Assembly (NCBI RefSeq): GCF_016889425.1 | Contig: NZ_CP069513.1 | Location: 496,001-560,000, forward strand | DNA from: Corynebacterium amycolatum | GTDB taxonomy: Bacteria > Actinomycetota > Actinomycetes > Mycobacteriales > Mycobacteriaceae | Reading direction: 5' to 3' | DNA: 64,000 bases | Shown here: piece after piece, positions 23,250 to 32,570 of the stretch | How the letters are laid out: every line of letters begins with the position of its first letter | How positions within the stretch are numbered: the first letter of the stretch is position 1 | The notes under the pieces: generated by a model | Seen by the model: only the letters and a program-made list of their open reading frames with translations | What the model was told of the DNA's origin: nothing | Databases searched by the model: none | Made by a program: the position numbers and the translations under genes

Positions 23250-24098
23250 ATGTTTTCCCCCGAGCTGCACACCAGCCTCGCAGGCATCACTGTCGTCAAC
23301 TTCGCCATTAACGTTCCGGGACCACTGGCCGCTCAGCACTTGGGCCAGCTAGGCGCCCGGGTGATTAAGGTCGAACCACCCACAGGCGACCCGCTCGGTT
23401 CCTTCGGCCGCCCTTGGTACGAAGCTATGTCCGCAGGTCACGAGATTATCCAGGCGAATCTGAAGAGCGATGAGGGCCGCGCACAGCTGAGCTCACTGAT
23501 CGATGAGGCCGATGTGGTCATCACCTCGGTTCGCCCCTCCGCGCTGGAACGCATGGGACTGGCGGGTCTCCACGAGCGCCCGAATGGGCCGGTACATATC
23601 GACATTGTCGGTGATACCGAAGCTCCAGAAACGCCTGGCCATGACCTGACCTACCAGGCGGAGGCCGGAACCCTCACGCCTCCGGCCATGCCCCCGGTGC
23701 TGTTGGGCGACATTCTGGGCGCACACTTTGCGGTCACCGCTGCCCTTGCCGGGTTGATTAAGCGGGCAGGTGCTGGGGCGGACGTCGTAAAGCAGTCTGG
23801 ACTGCACTGCCGCATCGGCCTGAAGCAGGCTGGTGAGACCGGTGCCGCGCCGCTGAAGTACGGCATGACGGCGCCCGGCGGACTACTCGGTGGCGGCCTG
23901 TGGACGTACGGCCTCTACCCCAGCGCCGATGGCTACGCGGCCGTGGCAGCGCTGGAGCCGCACTTTGCCGCCGCCCTGACCGAGGCCACTGGCGCGAGCA
24001 ACCGCGAGGAACTCGCAGCCTTCCTCAGCGAGCGCACCAATGCCGAAATAATGCAGTTTGCCAGCGAAAAAGCGCTACCGCTGGCTGCAGTGGAGTAA
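23250..24098 (+). CDS. CaiB/BaiF-type CoA transferase-like protein, short form
   Basis: A 282-residue member of the type III CoA-transferase family. Recognisable parts are the N-terminal LAGITVVNFAINVPGPLAAQHLGQLGARVIKVEPPTGDP and a later APLKYGMTAPGGLLGG. Typical family members have about 380-400 residues, so the middle and C terminus are shortened. The catalytic Asp may be the one in GHDLTYQAEAG. The acyl-CoA substrate is unknown. The gene follows tyrA by 10 bases. Confidence 0.78.
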   Translation: MFSPELHTSLAGITVVNFAINVPGPLAAQHLGQLGARVIKVEPPTGDPLGSFGRPWYEAMSAGHEIIQANLKSDEGRAQLSSLIDEADVVITSVRPSALERMGLAGLHERPNGPVHIDIVGDTEAPETPGHDLTYQAEAGTLTPPAMPPVLLGDILGAHFAVTAALAGLIKRAGAGADVVKQSGLHCRIGLKQAGETGAAPLKYGMTAPGGLLGGGLWTYGLYPSADGYAAVAALEPHFAAALTEATGASNREELAAFLSERTNAEIMQFASEKALPLAAVE

Positions 24099-24111
24099 GC
24101 GGAAAGCTAAA

Positions 24112-24137
24112 GCCCCGCGCCTCGAGGCGCCGGGGGC
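24112..24137. terminator. GC-rich hairpin between convergent genes
   Basis: CCCCGCGCCTCGAGGCGCCGGGG is nearly self-complementary and lies between the CoA-transferase-like gene and the LLM oxidoreductase gene. It lacks a T tract, so termination is only inferred. Confidence 0.5.
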
Positions 24138-24145
24138 CTGGAGCC

Positions 24146-25135
24146 TTACGCGCTCAGCCCCACGGCCTCCGCGGTGAGCTCTACCGAACGCAGTCGGTCA
24201 GGAACCTTCAACGACTGATGAGCCACGATTAGCTCATCCGCCGTCGAGTACTCACCGAACTGCGCAATCTGCTCACGCACCTGCGCCACCGTGCCGACTG
24301 CCGTATGACGGAACATATTCTGCACCTGGCGCCCCTGCGGAGTATCCATCAGAATCTCCGCCTCATCGTCAGTGAGATGATGCCCACCGCGGCTGAGGAA
24401 ACGCCTGACCATGTTCCTGCGGGTAGCGAAGTACTGCTGGTGCGCATCCTCTTCGCTTTCCGACGCAATCACATTCATAGCCGCAAAAGCGTACGGCTTA
24501 TCCAGCTGCTCCGAAGGCTGGAACTGCTCGCGGTAGACCGCAATGGCATCGCGAAGCGCGTCCGGAGCGAAGTGCGAAGCAAATGCATACGGCAAGCCGA
24601 GTGCGGCTGCGAGCTGAGCACCAAAGAGAGAGGAGCCCAGAATGTACAGCGGCACATGCGTGCCACGACCCGGGATTGCGTTGATGCCCTTGATCAGCGA
24701 CTCATCGGAGAGGTAACCGCGCAGCTCCTGCACATCCTGCGGGAAGGAATCGGAAGAGCGCGGGTCACGGCGCAGCGCGCGCATAGTGGCCTGGTCAGTG
24801 CCCGGTGCGCGACCCAGCCCAAGCTCGATGCGATCCGGGTACAGGTTCGCGAGAGTTCCGAACTGCTCCGCGACCGTCAGCGGTGCGTGATTCGGCAGCA
24901 TGACGCCGCCGGAGCCGAGGGTGATGCTCTCAGTTTTTGCAGCCACGGCTGCGATAAGAACGGCCGGCGACGAGGACGCGATGGAGTTCATATTGTGGTG
25001 TTCTGCGTACCAAATACGCTGATAACTGGCCTTTTCCGCAGTCTGTGCCAAATCAATGGAGCCTTGCAGGGCGTCAGCGTGGGACTGCCCCGAGGCTACG
25101 GTAGCAAGGTCAAGAATGGACTCAGTACGAATCAT
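24146..25135 (-). CDS. LLM-class flavin-dependent oxidoreductase
   Basis: A 329-residue bacterial-luciferase-like TIM-barrel protein. Family features: [77 protein letters not shown], then [29 protein letters not shown]. This is the group annotated as MsnO8-type LLM oxidoreductases; substrate unknown, FMN/FMNH2 expected. Transcribed alone, converging with the CoA-transferase-like gene. Confidence 0.88.
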   Translation of the reverse strand: MIRTESILDLATVASGQSHADALQGSIDLAQTAEKASYQRIWYAEHHNMNSIASSSPAVLIAAVAAKTESITLGSGGVMLPNHAPLTVAEQFGTLANLYPDRIELGLGRAPGTDQATMRALRRDPRSSDSFPQDVQELRGYLSDESLIKGINAIPGRGTHVPLYILGSSLFGAQLAAALGLPYAFASHFAPDALRDAIAVYREQFQPSEQLDKPYAFAAMNVIASESEEDAHQQYFATRRNMVRRFLSRGGHHLTDDEAEILMDTPQGRQVQNMFRHTAVGTVAQVREQIAQFGEYSTADELIVAHQSLKVPDRLRSVELTAEAVGLSA

Positions 25136-25194
25136 GGTTCCACTGTAGACCGTTAGGCAGATATTGCGAGTTTGAGATGTTTCGAATACTGAGG

Positions 25195-25325
25195 CGCTGG
25201 GGTTTGGGGTTTGAGGGTTTGGGGTGGCTCGTGGGTGGACGGGCTCATGGGTGCGGGTGGCAGGTGGCGGTTTGCGGGTGGGCGGTGGCCGTTTGCGGGT
25301 GCGGGTGGGCGGAAATGCGAACTTC
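25195..25325. repeat. G-tract-rich minisatellite
   Basis: The plus strand carries many GGGG and GGG runs in degenerate repeats (GGGTTTGGGGTTTGAGGG; GCGGGTGGGCGGTGGC), directly upstream of the LLM gene. It could fold into G-quadruplexes. No gene is supported here. Confidence 0.6.
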
Positions 25326-25385
25326 GTGTCGACTTCACTTACGAAAAAGGCACGAATATTCTAGTTCCCTGCTTGATTCTCCGCT

Positions 25386-25545
25386 CCGCCCCTCACCTGT
25401 CAATTCCGCCCCTCACCTGTCGATGAGATATTCACATATCGATGAGCTATAGCCTGGCCACAAGTGAATAGCTCATCGACATGAGCGCAGGCAGAGCCAA
25501 TACCGCGCGCATAAGTGCCCGAAAACCATCGACAAGTCGGGCAGA
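25386..25545. repeat. Intergenic repeat family, copy 1 (next to tRNA-Arg)
   Basis: Begins with two CCGCCCCTCACCTGTC units, then short words: CGATGAGATATTCAC, ATCGATGAGCTAT, CTGGCCACAAGTGAATAG, CTCATCGAC, GCGCGCATAAGTG and AACCATCGACAAGTCGG. A 23-bp stretch at 25446-25468 is identical to 29891-29913 in copy 2. It lies downstream of the tRNA-Arg terminator. Confidence 0.7.
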
Positions 25546-25577
25546 CAAAAAGACCCGCACTTTATCGGTGCGGGTCT
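25545..25577 (-). terminator. Terminator of tRNA-Arg(ACG) copy 1
   Basis: GACCCGCAC and GTGCGGGTC arms around TTTATCG, followed by TTTTTGTC on the minus strand, directly 3' of the tRNA. Confidence 0.88.
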
Positions 25578-25583
25578 GCTTTG

Positions 25584-25656
25584 TGCGCCCGAAGGGATTC
25601 GAACCCCTAACCTTCTGATCCGTAGTCAGATGCTCTATCCGTTGAGCTACGGGCGC
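25584..25656 (-). tRNA. tRNA-Arg(ACG), copy 1
   Basis: A 73-nt tRNA on the minus strand: acceptor GCGCCCG/CGGGCGC, discriminator A, anticodon loop CTACGGA giving ACG (a TadA substrate), T loop GGTTCGAATCC. Identical over the tRNA to 30126-30198. Confidence 0.96.
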
Positions 25657-25880
25657 ATTTTGTTGTTATTCAGCGGCTCTGGGGTAATTCCCTCGGCCCC
25701 TGCAACGAATAGATACTTTACTCATCCTGCGAAGTTTTACAAAATCGCCTGTTCACGCAACCTTTTTGGGCACTTATTCAAGTACATATTCGTTGCACAT
25801 TAACAACAGGTTTCGTTGCGGTTACCCCGGTCTAACCGACCCCGAGGCCAGCACCGGCGCGGACCGGAGAAACCGAGGAA

Positions 25881-28800
25881 CTACTCGCCGCGGACCCAGC
25901 GGACAGCGTTGCCGAAGATGTCCTGCTCACCAATGCCCGGAATGTTGCGCATCAGGCCCTCGCGGAAACGCTCCGGGTGGCCCATCTTGCCCAGGATCCT
26001 GCCGTCGGCACTGACAATGCCCTCAATGGCGTAGGAGGAACCGTTCGGGTTGGCTGGCGCTGCCATCGTCGGCACGCCCTCGGCACCACCGTCGGCATCG
26101 CCACCAGTATCGACGTACTGGAAAGCGACCTGACCGGCCTCAAACAGTCGGCGAGCCTCGTCCTCGGAAACCACGAAACGGCCCTCACCGTGAGAAACCG
26201 GCATGAGGTGGGTCTGGCCCGGCTCGAAACCGCGCAGCCACGGGGAATTCACGGTTGCCACGCGGGTGGTGGCGATGCGGGAAACGTGGCGCAGCTGGCG
26301 ATTGTGGGCCAGGGTCGGCGAGTCCTCGCGGAGCTGCGCCGGGTCACCATACGGCAGGAAACCGGACTTGACCAGCGCCTGGAAACCGTTACAAATACCG
26401 AGCACGAGACCGTTTCCGGCCACGAACTCCTTGACGGCGGCTGCGACATCGTCGGAACGCAGGAACGCGGCGATGAACTTAGCCGATCCGTCCGGCTCAT
26501 CACCCAGGGAGAAGCCACCGGAGAACGCCAGGATGTCAGCGTCCTTGAGCTTCTCGATGAACGCCTTCGTGTCCTCCGCCAGCATTGCCGGGGTCAGGTT
26601 GCGGATCACGTGGAACTCGTAGGTAGCGCCAGCTGCGACGAATGCCTCGGCCATGTCGTATTCGGAGTTGGTACCCGGGAAGACCGGCAGCAGTACGTGG
26701 ACATCCTTCTTGCCCGGGCTCTGCAGGTCGGTCTCGGTCTCGTTGACCTGGTTGGCGAACTCCGGCAGGGGCTCGCCCTCGTACTCATTGAGCGGGAAGA
26801 CCTCGCGGTAACCGGACTCCATCGCCTCCAGGGCCTCCGAAACAGTGAAGGACTCCGCACCGAAGCGCAGCGTGCCCGACTCGTCGGTGGCACCGATCTT
26901 CACGGCCCCCGCACCAGCCCCCGCACCAGCACCCTCAACAGCCTGACCAGCCGGAACAGCCACAACGATGGAACCCAGCGGAGCCTCCGTCAGCGATACC
27001 TCAAGGCCCACGCCATTGCCCACAGCCATGTTGACCAGAGTCGCGGCCAGATCCGCGTTGGTAACAGCCGAGGCCGCAGCCGGACGCAGCTCACGCACAG
27101 CGGCAAATAGTTCGTTGAGCTGCTCGTAGTTCGGTTCCCCGGACTCGAGCGGCTTGTGCGCAAACAGGTAGAGGTCGAAGTTACCGGCCGGGATTGCAGC
27201 GGATATGGCGTCGGTCTCGTCCATCGCGGCAACTGCGAAGGTCACCAGTGTCGCCGGCACGTGCAGGTCCTCGCCGTAGGTGCCGGACATGGAGTCCTTA
27301 CCGCCAATGGCCGCAACCTGGAAGCCATCCTGAGCCTCGAGCAGACCGAGCAGAGCCTGCGCAACTTCGCCCCAGCGCTGCGGATCCTGGTCCAGGCGCT
27401 GGAAGTACTCCTGCACACTCAGCCAGGCACCGCGCGGATCGCCACCGGCCGCTGCGAGCTTAGCCAGTGCCTCCACGACGGAGTAGGAGCCCATGAGGTA
27501 CGGGGACTCGTCGGCAAGCGATGGCGAGTAACCCCAAGTCATGACGGACGCGGTGCTCGTGCCGCCATCGACCGGCAGCGTCTGGATCGACGCCTGCTCG
27601 TCGGTTTTCTGCGTCGCACCACCGTATGGCATGAGCACGGTGGAGCGGCCGACGGTCGAGTCGAACTGCTCGATCATGCCCTCCTGGGAGCCCGCCGTCG
27701 CCGCACGCAGCGACTCCAGCACGCTCGCCGGTGCCTGCTTTACGACGCCGCCCTCCGCAGCAACCATCTCGACGTTCTGGGCACGGTCAGCGCCGTTGGT
27801 GTCGATGAACTCACGGGAGAGGTCGAAGACAACCTCGTCGCCCATGAACATGCGCAGCCGACCGGTGTCGGTGATATCTGCCAGCGCGACTGCCTCGATG
27901 TTCTCTTCGGCAGCGGCGGCGATGATGAAGTCGGCGTCCTCCGGGCGCACGACCAGCGCCATGCGCTCCTGGGACTCGGAAATTGCAATCTCGCGAGCAT
28001 TCAGACCGGCGTACTTCAGTGGCACGCGCTCGAGGTGAATGTCAATGGAGTCAGCCAGCTCACCGACCGCAACGGACACGCCACCAGCGCCGAAGTCATT
28101 ACAGCGGACAATCTTGGTAGCGACATCCTCGCGGCGGAACAGGCGCTGAATCTTGCGCTCGTTGACCGGGTTACCCTTCTGCACCTCGGCGCCGGAGCGG
28201 CCCAGCGAGTCCTCATCGTGGGCCTTCGACGAGCCGGTCGCACCGCCGACGCCGTCACGGCCGGTGCGGCCACCGAGCATGATCACCACATCGCCCGGCG
28301 CAGGCTCAAGGCGCTTGACGTTGTCTGCCGGGGCAGCGGCGACGACGGCACCGAGTTCCATTCGCTTAGCGACGTATCCCGGGTGGACCAGCTCGCGCAC
28401 ACCAGTGGTGGCCAGACCGATCTGGTTGCCGTAAGAGGAGTAGCCGGCTGCGGCACGAGAGGAAATATCGCGCTGTGGCAGCTTGCCCTCGAGGGTCTGC
28501 TCGCGCGGGGTGTTGATGTCACCTGCGCCGGACAGACGCATGGCCTGGTAGACCCAGGAACGGCCTGACAGCGGGTCACGGATCGCGCCGCCGAGACAGG
28601 TGGAGGCACCACCGAACGGCTCGATCTCGGTCGGGTGGTTGTGGGTCTCGTTCTTGAACATGAGGAGCCACTTGCGGTCATCGCCCTCGACGTCGACATA
28701 GACGGAGCAGGCGTTGATTTCCTCGGAAACTTCCTGGTCATCCATAACGCCCGTGCGACGCAGTTCGCGGCCCATGATGGTGCCCATATCCATCAGGGTG

Positions 28801-29567
28801 CGTGGCTTGTGAGTGCGGCCGTTGAGTTCACGCAGCTCGTCGTAGCGACGCAGCGCGCGATCCAACTGCGCGGCAAAGCGCGGCTCGTTGTTCTCGATGG
28901 AGGTCAGCTCGGTGTTGAAGGTGGTGTGGCGGCAGTGGTCTGACCAGTAGGTATCCAGTGCGGACAGCTCCACCTCGGTCGGAGTGCGGCCCTCGGAGCG
29001 GAAGTAGTCCTGGATGGTCTTCAGATCGGCCAGCGACATGGCCATGCCGTCGGCTGCGAGCAGCTCGGCCAGGCCTTCGTCATCCAGCTCTGTGAAGCCC
29101 GGGTACTCCTTCAGCGGCTCAATCTCGCCCATGCTCGGACGGCGCAGGACGCTCAGGTTCTTCTCCCCCGACTCGACCGGGTTAATGAGGAAGGAGCGTA
29201 CGGCGTCATTCACCGGAGAGTCGAAAACATACAGCGTTGCCGAGGTGATCTGCGCGCGGGTTTCCGGGCGGAGTAGACGCAGGGCCTGCTCGGCGGCATC
29301 GGCACGCTGGTCGTACTGGCCAGGAAGAGGCTCGACAGCAAGGTAGTTCCCCAGCTCGGCGGGGGCCGGGAGCTCGACCAGCTCGTCGACACGCGAATCA
29401 GCAACTACCGACTCACGCAGCGCGACGAGGTCCTCCTCCGTCGCATCGAAAGCATCGTAGAGATAGTAGATTGCCACCTCACCGTCCTGGCCGATCGAGG
29501 ACAGCAGCGTAGCTTCCTCATTGCGGAACTCGGGCTTACGGCGAACGGCTAGACGGGCGTCCATCAA
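25881..29567 (-). CDS. purL: Single-chain phosphoribosylformylglycinamidine synthase
   Basis: A 1228-residue enzyme for the fourth purine step (FGAR plus glutamine to FGAM). The linker domain has SALDTYWSDHCRHTTF near residue 205; two AIRS-like halves follow (NHPTEIEPFGGAST and GGKDSMSGTYGEDLH); the C-terminal glutaminase has PGTNSEYDMAEAF, Cys in GICNGFQALVKSG near 1058, and a His in PVSHGEGRF. Corynebacterium and most actinobacteria are known for separate PurS, PurQ and PurL; this fused form resembles the clostridial/bifidobacterial type. AGGAG precedes the ATG. The gene is flanked by two identical tRNA-Arg(ACG) genes in the same orientation. An Ala-Gly repeat (GAGAGAGAGA) lies near residue 880. 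Confidence 0.95.
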   Translation of the reverse strand: MMDARLAVRRKPEFRNEEATLLSSIGQDGEVAIYYLYDAFDATEEDLVALRESVVADSRVDELVELPAPAELGNYLAVEPLPGQYDQRADAAEQALRLLRPETRAQITSATLYVFDSPVNDAVRSFLINPVESGEKNLSVLRRPSMGEIEPLKEYPGFTELDDEGLAELLAADGMAMSLADLKTIQDYFRSEGRTPTEVELSALDTYWSDHCRHTTFNTELTSIENNEPRFAAQLDRALRRYDELRELNGRTHKPRTLMDMGTIMGRELRRTGVMDDQEVSEEINACSVYVDVEGDDRKWLLMFKNETHNHPTEIEPFGGASTCLGGAIRDPLSGRSWVYQAMRLSGAGDINTPREQTLEGKLPQRDISSRAAAGYSSYGNQIGLATTGVRELVHPGYVAKRMELGAVVAAAPADNVKRLEPAPGDVVIMLGGRTGRDGVGGATGSSKAHDEDSLGRSGAEVQKGNPVNERKIQRLFRREDVATKIVRCNDFGAGGVSVAVGELADSIDIHLERVPLKYAGLNAREIAISESQERMALVVRPEDADFIIAAAAEENIEAVALADITDTGRLRMFMGDEVVFDLSREFIDTNGADRAQNVEMVAAEGGVVKQAPASVLESLRAATAGSQEGMIEQFDSTVGRSTVLMPYGGATQKTDEQASIQTLPVDGGTSTASVMTWGYSPSLADESPYLMGSYSVVEALAKLAAAGGDPRGAWLSVQEYFQRLDQDPQRWGEVAQALLGLLEAQDGFQVAAIGGKDSMSGTYGEDLHVPATLVTFAVAAMDETDAISAAIPAGNFDLYLFAHKPLESGEPNYEQLNELFAAVRELRPAAASAVTNADLAATLVNMAVGNGVGLEVSLTEAPLGSIVVAVPAGQAVEGAGAGAGAGAVKIGATDESGTLRFGAESFTVSEALEAMESGYREVFPLNEYEGEPLPEFANQVNETETDLQSPGKKDVHVLLPVFPGTNSEYDMAEAFVAAGATYEFHVIRNLTPAMLAEDTKAFIEKLKDADILAFSGGFSLGDEPDGSAKFIAAFLRSDDVAAAVKEFVAGNGLVLGICNGFQALVKSGFLPYGDPAQLREDSPTLAHNRQLRHVSRIATTRVATVNSPWLRGFEPGQTHLMPVSHGEGRFVVSEDEARRLFEAGQVAFQYVDTGGDADGGAEGVPTMAAPANPNGSSYAIEGIVSADGRILGKMGHPERFREGLMRNIPGIGEQDIFGNAVRWVRGE

Positions 29568-29790
29568 GGCTCCTATCGAAATACGGGGAGGGCAACCGGG
29601 GTCTAAGTCTATTGCAACTGTTCAGGATAGGAAAATGTCCCCCGGTGTGCGAGGCGGCGCGGGGCGGAAGCCCCGATTGACCAAGTACAAGGCCAGGCTA
29701 ATCGGATTCGGCCAGGCAAAGGCTGCGCGGGGGTGTTGGAGGTACGGCCGTGGCGGCTCAGGGAGGTGGTGAGTCGGGCGGCAGGTCCGC

Positions 29791-29834
29791 GTTGCTACCT
29801 GTTGCTGCGCGTTGCTACCTGTTGCTGCGCGTTG
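29791..29834. repeat. 20-bp tandem repeat
   Basis: GTTGCTACCTGTTGCTGCGC occurs twice in tandem (29791-29810, 29811-29830), followed by the start of a third unit. It lies between purL and the second intergenic repeat copy. Confidence 0.8.
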
Positions 29835-29864
29835 CTGAAGCAAGGGAGCTGGTTCGTTGTCTTA

Positions 29865-30030
29865 TCGATGCATAGTTCACCCATCGATTCGCTATAGCCT
29901 GGCCACAAGTGAACAGCGCATCGACAAGTGCACACGTAGCACCCACAGCGCGCGCATAAGTGGCGCAAAACCATCGACAGGTCACGAGAAACCATCGATA
30001 AGTGACCGAACCCTGGCCACAAGTGAAGGA
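29865..30030. repeat. Intergenic repeat family, copy 2 (next to tRNA-Arg)
   Basis: Same word set and order as copy 1: ATCGATTCGCTAT, CCTGGCCACAAGTGAACAG, ATCGACAAGTG, GCGCGCATAAGTG, AAACCATCGACAGGTC, AAACCATCGATAAGTGACC, CTGGCCACAAGTGAAGG. It also lies downstream of a tRNA-Arg(ACG) terminator. Confidence 0.7.
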
Positions 30031-30089
30031 TCGCGCTGCCCCGCCCCGCAATGCCTCGGCTCGCGCTGCACTGCCAGGTAATAAAAACA

Positions 30090-30120
30090 AAAAGACCCGC
30101 ACCTACAAGGTGCGGGTCTA
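30090..30120 (-). terminator. Terminator of tRNA-Arg(ACG) copy 2
   Basis: AGACCCGCACCT and AGGTGCGGGTCT arms around ACA; a T-rich run follows on the minus strand. Near-identical to the terminator of copy 1. Confidence 0.88.
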
Positions 30121-30125
30121 CGTGG

Positions 30126-30198
30126 TGCGCCCGAAGGGATTCGAACCCCTAACCTTCTGATCCGTAGTCAGATGCTCTATCCGTTGAGCTACGGGCGC
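30126..30198 (-). tRNA. tRNA-Arg(ACG), copy 2
   Basis: The same 73-nt tRNA as at 25584-25656, same strand, 4.5 kb away, with a near-identical terminator. tRNA-Ser(GCT) ends six bases upstream of it, so the two may be cotranscribed. Confidence 0.96.
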
Positions 30199-30204
30199 GT
30201 GTGG

Positions 30205-30293
30205 CGGAGGCGAGAGGATTCGAACCTCCGGCCCGTCGCAAGACAGGCAACTCCTTAGCAGGGAGCCCCATTCGGCCGCTCTGGCACGCCTCC
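30205..30293 (-). tRNA. tRNA-Ser(GCT)
   Basis: An 89-nt class II tRNA on the minus strand. Acceptor GGAGGCG/CGCCTCC, discriminator G, anticodon loop CTGCTAA giving GCT, long variable arm, T loop GGTTCGAATCC. Confidence 0.95.
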
Positions 30294-30504
30294 AAAACCA
30301 CTGGCATCGATCCCGCTTCAGCAAAGCTGTTCGCCATTGCGTTGGCAAGACCAAATAACCGCAGCCAATCCTACAGAACACAAGAATTGAAAAGCAAAAC
30401 ACCCGCGAAGCCACCGAATACGGCACCACAAATAGCGACCACACCTTGGGATTTTGCGGGGATTTTGTACTGCCCAATCCGGACCATGTTCTACAGTTAG
30501 GCCT

Positions 30505-31644
30505 ATGACCAACGATGCATCTTCAGTTCAGCCCAAAACCCGTGCCGACCTCGAACAGGTTCCGGCCTATGTTCCGGGCAAGACTGTGCCCGGCGCGCTG
30601 AAGATTGCGTCCAATGAAATGACCCAACCGCCGCTACCCTCGGTGGTGGAGGCCATCTCGCAGACCATCTCTGACCCAACTACCAGTCCGAACCGCTACC
30701 CGGACATGGGCGCGGTTGACCTGCGCATTAAGCTCGGCGAACACCTGCGCCTGCCCATGGAGCAGGTCGCGGTCGGCTGCGGCTCCTCCGCTCTGTGCCT
30801 GCAGCTTGTGCAGGCCACCTGTGCGGATGGGGATGAGGTCGTGTTCCCGTGGCGCAGTTTCGAGGCCTACCCCATTCTCGCTCGCGTCGCCGGGGCTACT
30901 CCGGTGCCGGTGCCGCTGGATGCGCAGGGTCGCAATGACCTCTCAGCTATGGCTGCCGCTATCACCGACCGCACACGTCTGGTTTTCGTCTGTAACCCCA
31001 ACAACCCAACGGGCACGACCGTCACTCGCGAGGCATTTGCGGAGTTTATGGCGCAGGTTCCGGGCGATGTTGTGGTTGCTCTCGACGAGGCCTACATCGA
31101 GCTGGTGGACGAGGCCACTCACGCCGCTACCCCGTTGGCTCATGAGCTGCTGGATACCTACCCCAACCTGGTTGGCTTGCGCACATTCTCCAAGGTCTAC
31201 GGCCTGGCCGGGCTCCGCGTGGGCTACATGTTCGGTCCGGAGAAGCTTGTGGAGGCCGTGAATAAGGTCGCTATCCCCTTCTCCGTAAACACTCTTGCGC
31301 AGATCGCCGCGCTCACCTCGCTAGACGCACAGGAAGAGCTCACCGCCCGCATCGCCGAGGTCCGCGCACAGCGCGTCGCTGTCACCGAGGCCATCAACGC
31401 CGCCACCGGCCGCGAGACGGTGCTGCCGAACTCGCAGGCCAACTTCATTTGGATTGGTGAGGATCGGATTGCCGATCTCTCTTTGCTTGACGACGTCTCG
31501 GTGGCCACCACCACGGATCTCGGTGACTTCTTGGCGCAGCGCAACATTCTCATCCGCTGCTTTGCCGGCGAAGGTGCTCGCATCACCATCACTACCGAGG
31601 AAGAGACCTCGCAGCTGCTGGCTGCGCTAGGAATTGAGCACTAG
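30505..31644 (+). CDS. pat: HisC-like aromatic amino acid aminotransferase
   Basis: A 379-residue class I/II PLP aminotransferase. The PLP lysine is Lys230 in TFSKVYGLAGLRVGY; other marks are FVCNPNNPTG, DEAYIELV and the C-terminal arginine region RCFAGEGARITI. It belongs to the HisC/phenylalanine aminotransferase group. In C. glutamicum the equivalent Pat acts on aromatic amino acids. ATG 30505 is chosen over an upstream in-frame codon because the conserved sequence starts with it; no strong ribosome site is present. Histidinol-phosphate activity cannot be excluded. Confidence 0.88.
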   Translation: MTNDASSVQPKTRADLEQVPAYVPGKTVPGALKIASNEMTQPPLPSVVEAISQTISDPTTSPNRYPDMGAVDLRIKLGEHLRLPMEQVAVGCGSSALCLQLVQATCADGDEVVFPWRSFEAYPILARVAGATPVPVPLDAQGRNDLSAMAAAITDRTRLVFVCNPNNPTGTTVTREAFAEFMAQVPGDVVVALDEAYIELVDEATHAATPLAHELLDTYPNLVGLRTFSKVYGLAGLRVGYMFGPEKLVEAVNKVAIPFSVNTLAQIAALTSLDAQEELTARIAEVRAQRVAVTEAINAATGRETVLPNSQANFIWIGEDRIADLSLLDDVSVATTTDLGDFLAQRNILIRCFAGEGARITITTEEETSQLLAALGIEH

Positions 31645-31658
31645 CAGCTATCGCTCAG

Positions 31659-32570
31659 CTAGCAGGTGCCGGCGCGGCCAGTGGTTGCGCCACCACTGCG
31701 CTCAATCGCCTTTGCGATGCGGTCGAGCATCTGCTGGCCGGTCTCATAGGTGCCGTCGTCAGGCTGGGCTGCGATAGCGACACCAACGAAGGTGCCCGGC
31801 TTCTTGCCCGGCAGATAGCCGAACTGCCGCACAAGGTAGACGCCTTCATCATCGGGGCCCCAACCGCCCTTGAAGTGGGCACCGCGGATGCGTCCGAGGC
31901 CGTAGGACTGCTCGTCGGCAATCTGCCCCATGAGGTCAGCAACCTTTGGGCCCTCCTCGATGCACTGCAAATTGGCGCCGAAAACGGCTTGGTCGCGCAA
32001 ATCCCACTGCGTCTGTCCGAAGACGGTGTATTGCGCGCGGATGCGGTCAGTGCCCATGACGGTGCGGGTGTCGTGGCCCTCTCGAAGGATTTTATTGGTG
32101 GTCTCGCCTGCGGTCGCGTCATCTCCCAGGGAGTACCACATGGACTCAGCCGCGTCGTTGTCGGAAACCGTGATTGCAGATTCCACCTGCGCGTCCACGC
32201 CCAATTGGCGCACATAAGCCACTGCGATTGGCACCTTGGAGGTAGACCAGGCCGGACCAGTTTTGAAATCCCCCGTGGAAACCACTTCGGAATCTTTATC
32301 CGGCGTTGCCAGAGCGGCGCCGGCCAAACCACCGAATTCCTTTTGCGCGGACTTCACGGCCTCGACAACTTCGCGAGGCATCTCACCGGGCACAACTTTC
32401 CCGCCGGAGGATGCGCCTCCGGGGCCGTCGTCAAGCGAATTGGACAGCGTCGGCGAGGGCATCGACGAGTCGGAGTTGGTGCCGATGGTGCAGGCGCTAA
32501 GACCGAGCGTGACGACGGCGGTTGCGGCCAGAGCTACTCGGAGACGTTTAGACAATGTGCACCGTCGCAT
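31659..32570 (-). CDS. Lipoprotein with beta-lactamase/transpeptidase-like fold
   Basis: A protein of about 303 residues with a lipoprotein signal (LSKRLRVALAATAVVTLGLSAC, lipobox LSAC). A Ser/Gly-rich linker follows, then a serine-hydrolase domain: AWSTSK (S-x-x-K), VSDND (SDN type) and FKGGWGP (KTG type, as KGG). The motif order fits class A beta-lactamases and related enzymes. I do not see a convincing ExxxN omega motif, so it may not hydrolyse beta-lactams. The gene overlaps the end of the upstream membrane protein gene; ATG 32570 and a TTG at 32555 are both possible starts. Confidence 0.72.
   Translation of the reverse strand: MRRCTLSKRLRVALAATAVVTLGLSACTIGTNSDSSMPSPTLSNSLDDGPGGASSGGKVVPGEMPREVVEAVKSAQKEFGGLAGAALATPDKDSEVVSTGDFKTGPAWSTSKVPIAVAYVRQLGVDAQVESAITVSDNDAAESMWYSLGDDATAGETTNKILREGHDTRTVMGTDRIRAQYTVFGQTQWDLRDQAVFGANLQCIEEGPKVADLMGQIADEQSYGLGRIRGAHFKGGWGPDDEGVYLVRQFGYLPGKKPGTFVGVAIAAQPDDGTYETGQQMLDRIAKAIERSGGATTGRAGTC

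Noticed and set aside
27156-28568. A 470-codon open frame opposite purL
   Set aside because: Antisense shadow of conserved PurL sequence, without domain-like content.
25386-30030. CRISPR array
   Set aside because: The repeated words are short, degenerate and irregularly spaced, with no uniform spacers and no cas genes.
30465-30505. Leaderless promoter for the aminotransferase gene (TACAGT seven bases before ATG)
   Set aside because: No -35 at a sensible distance; the -10 is weak, so it was not annotated.
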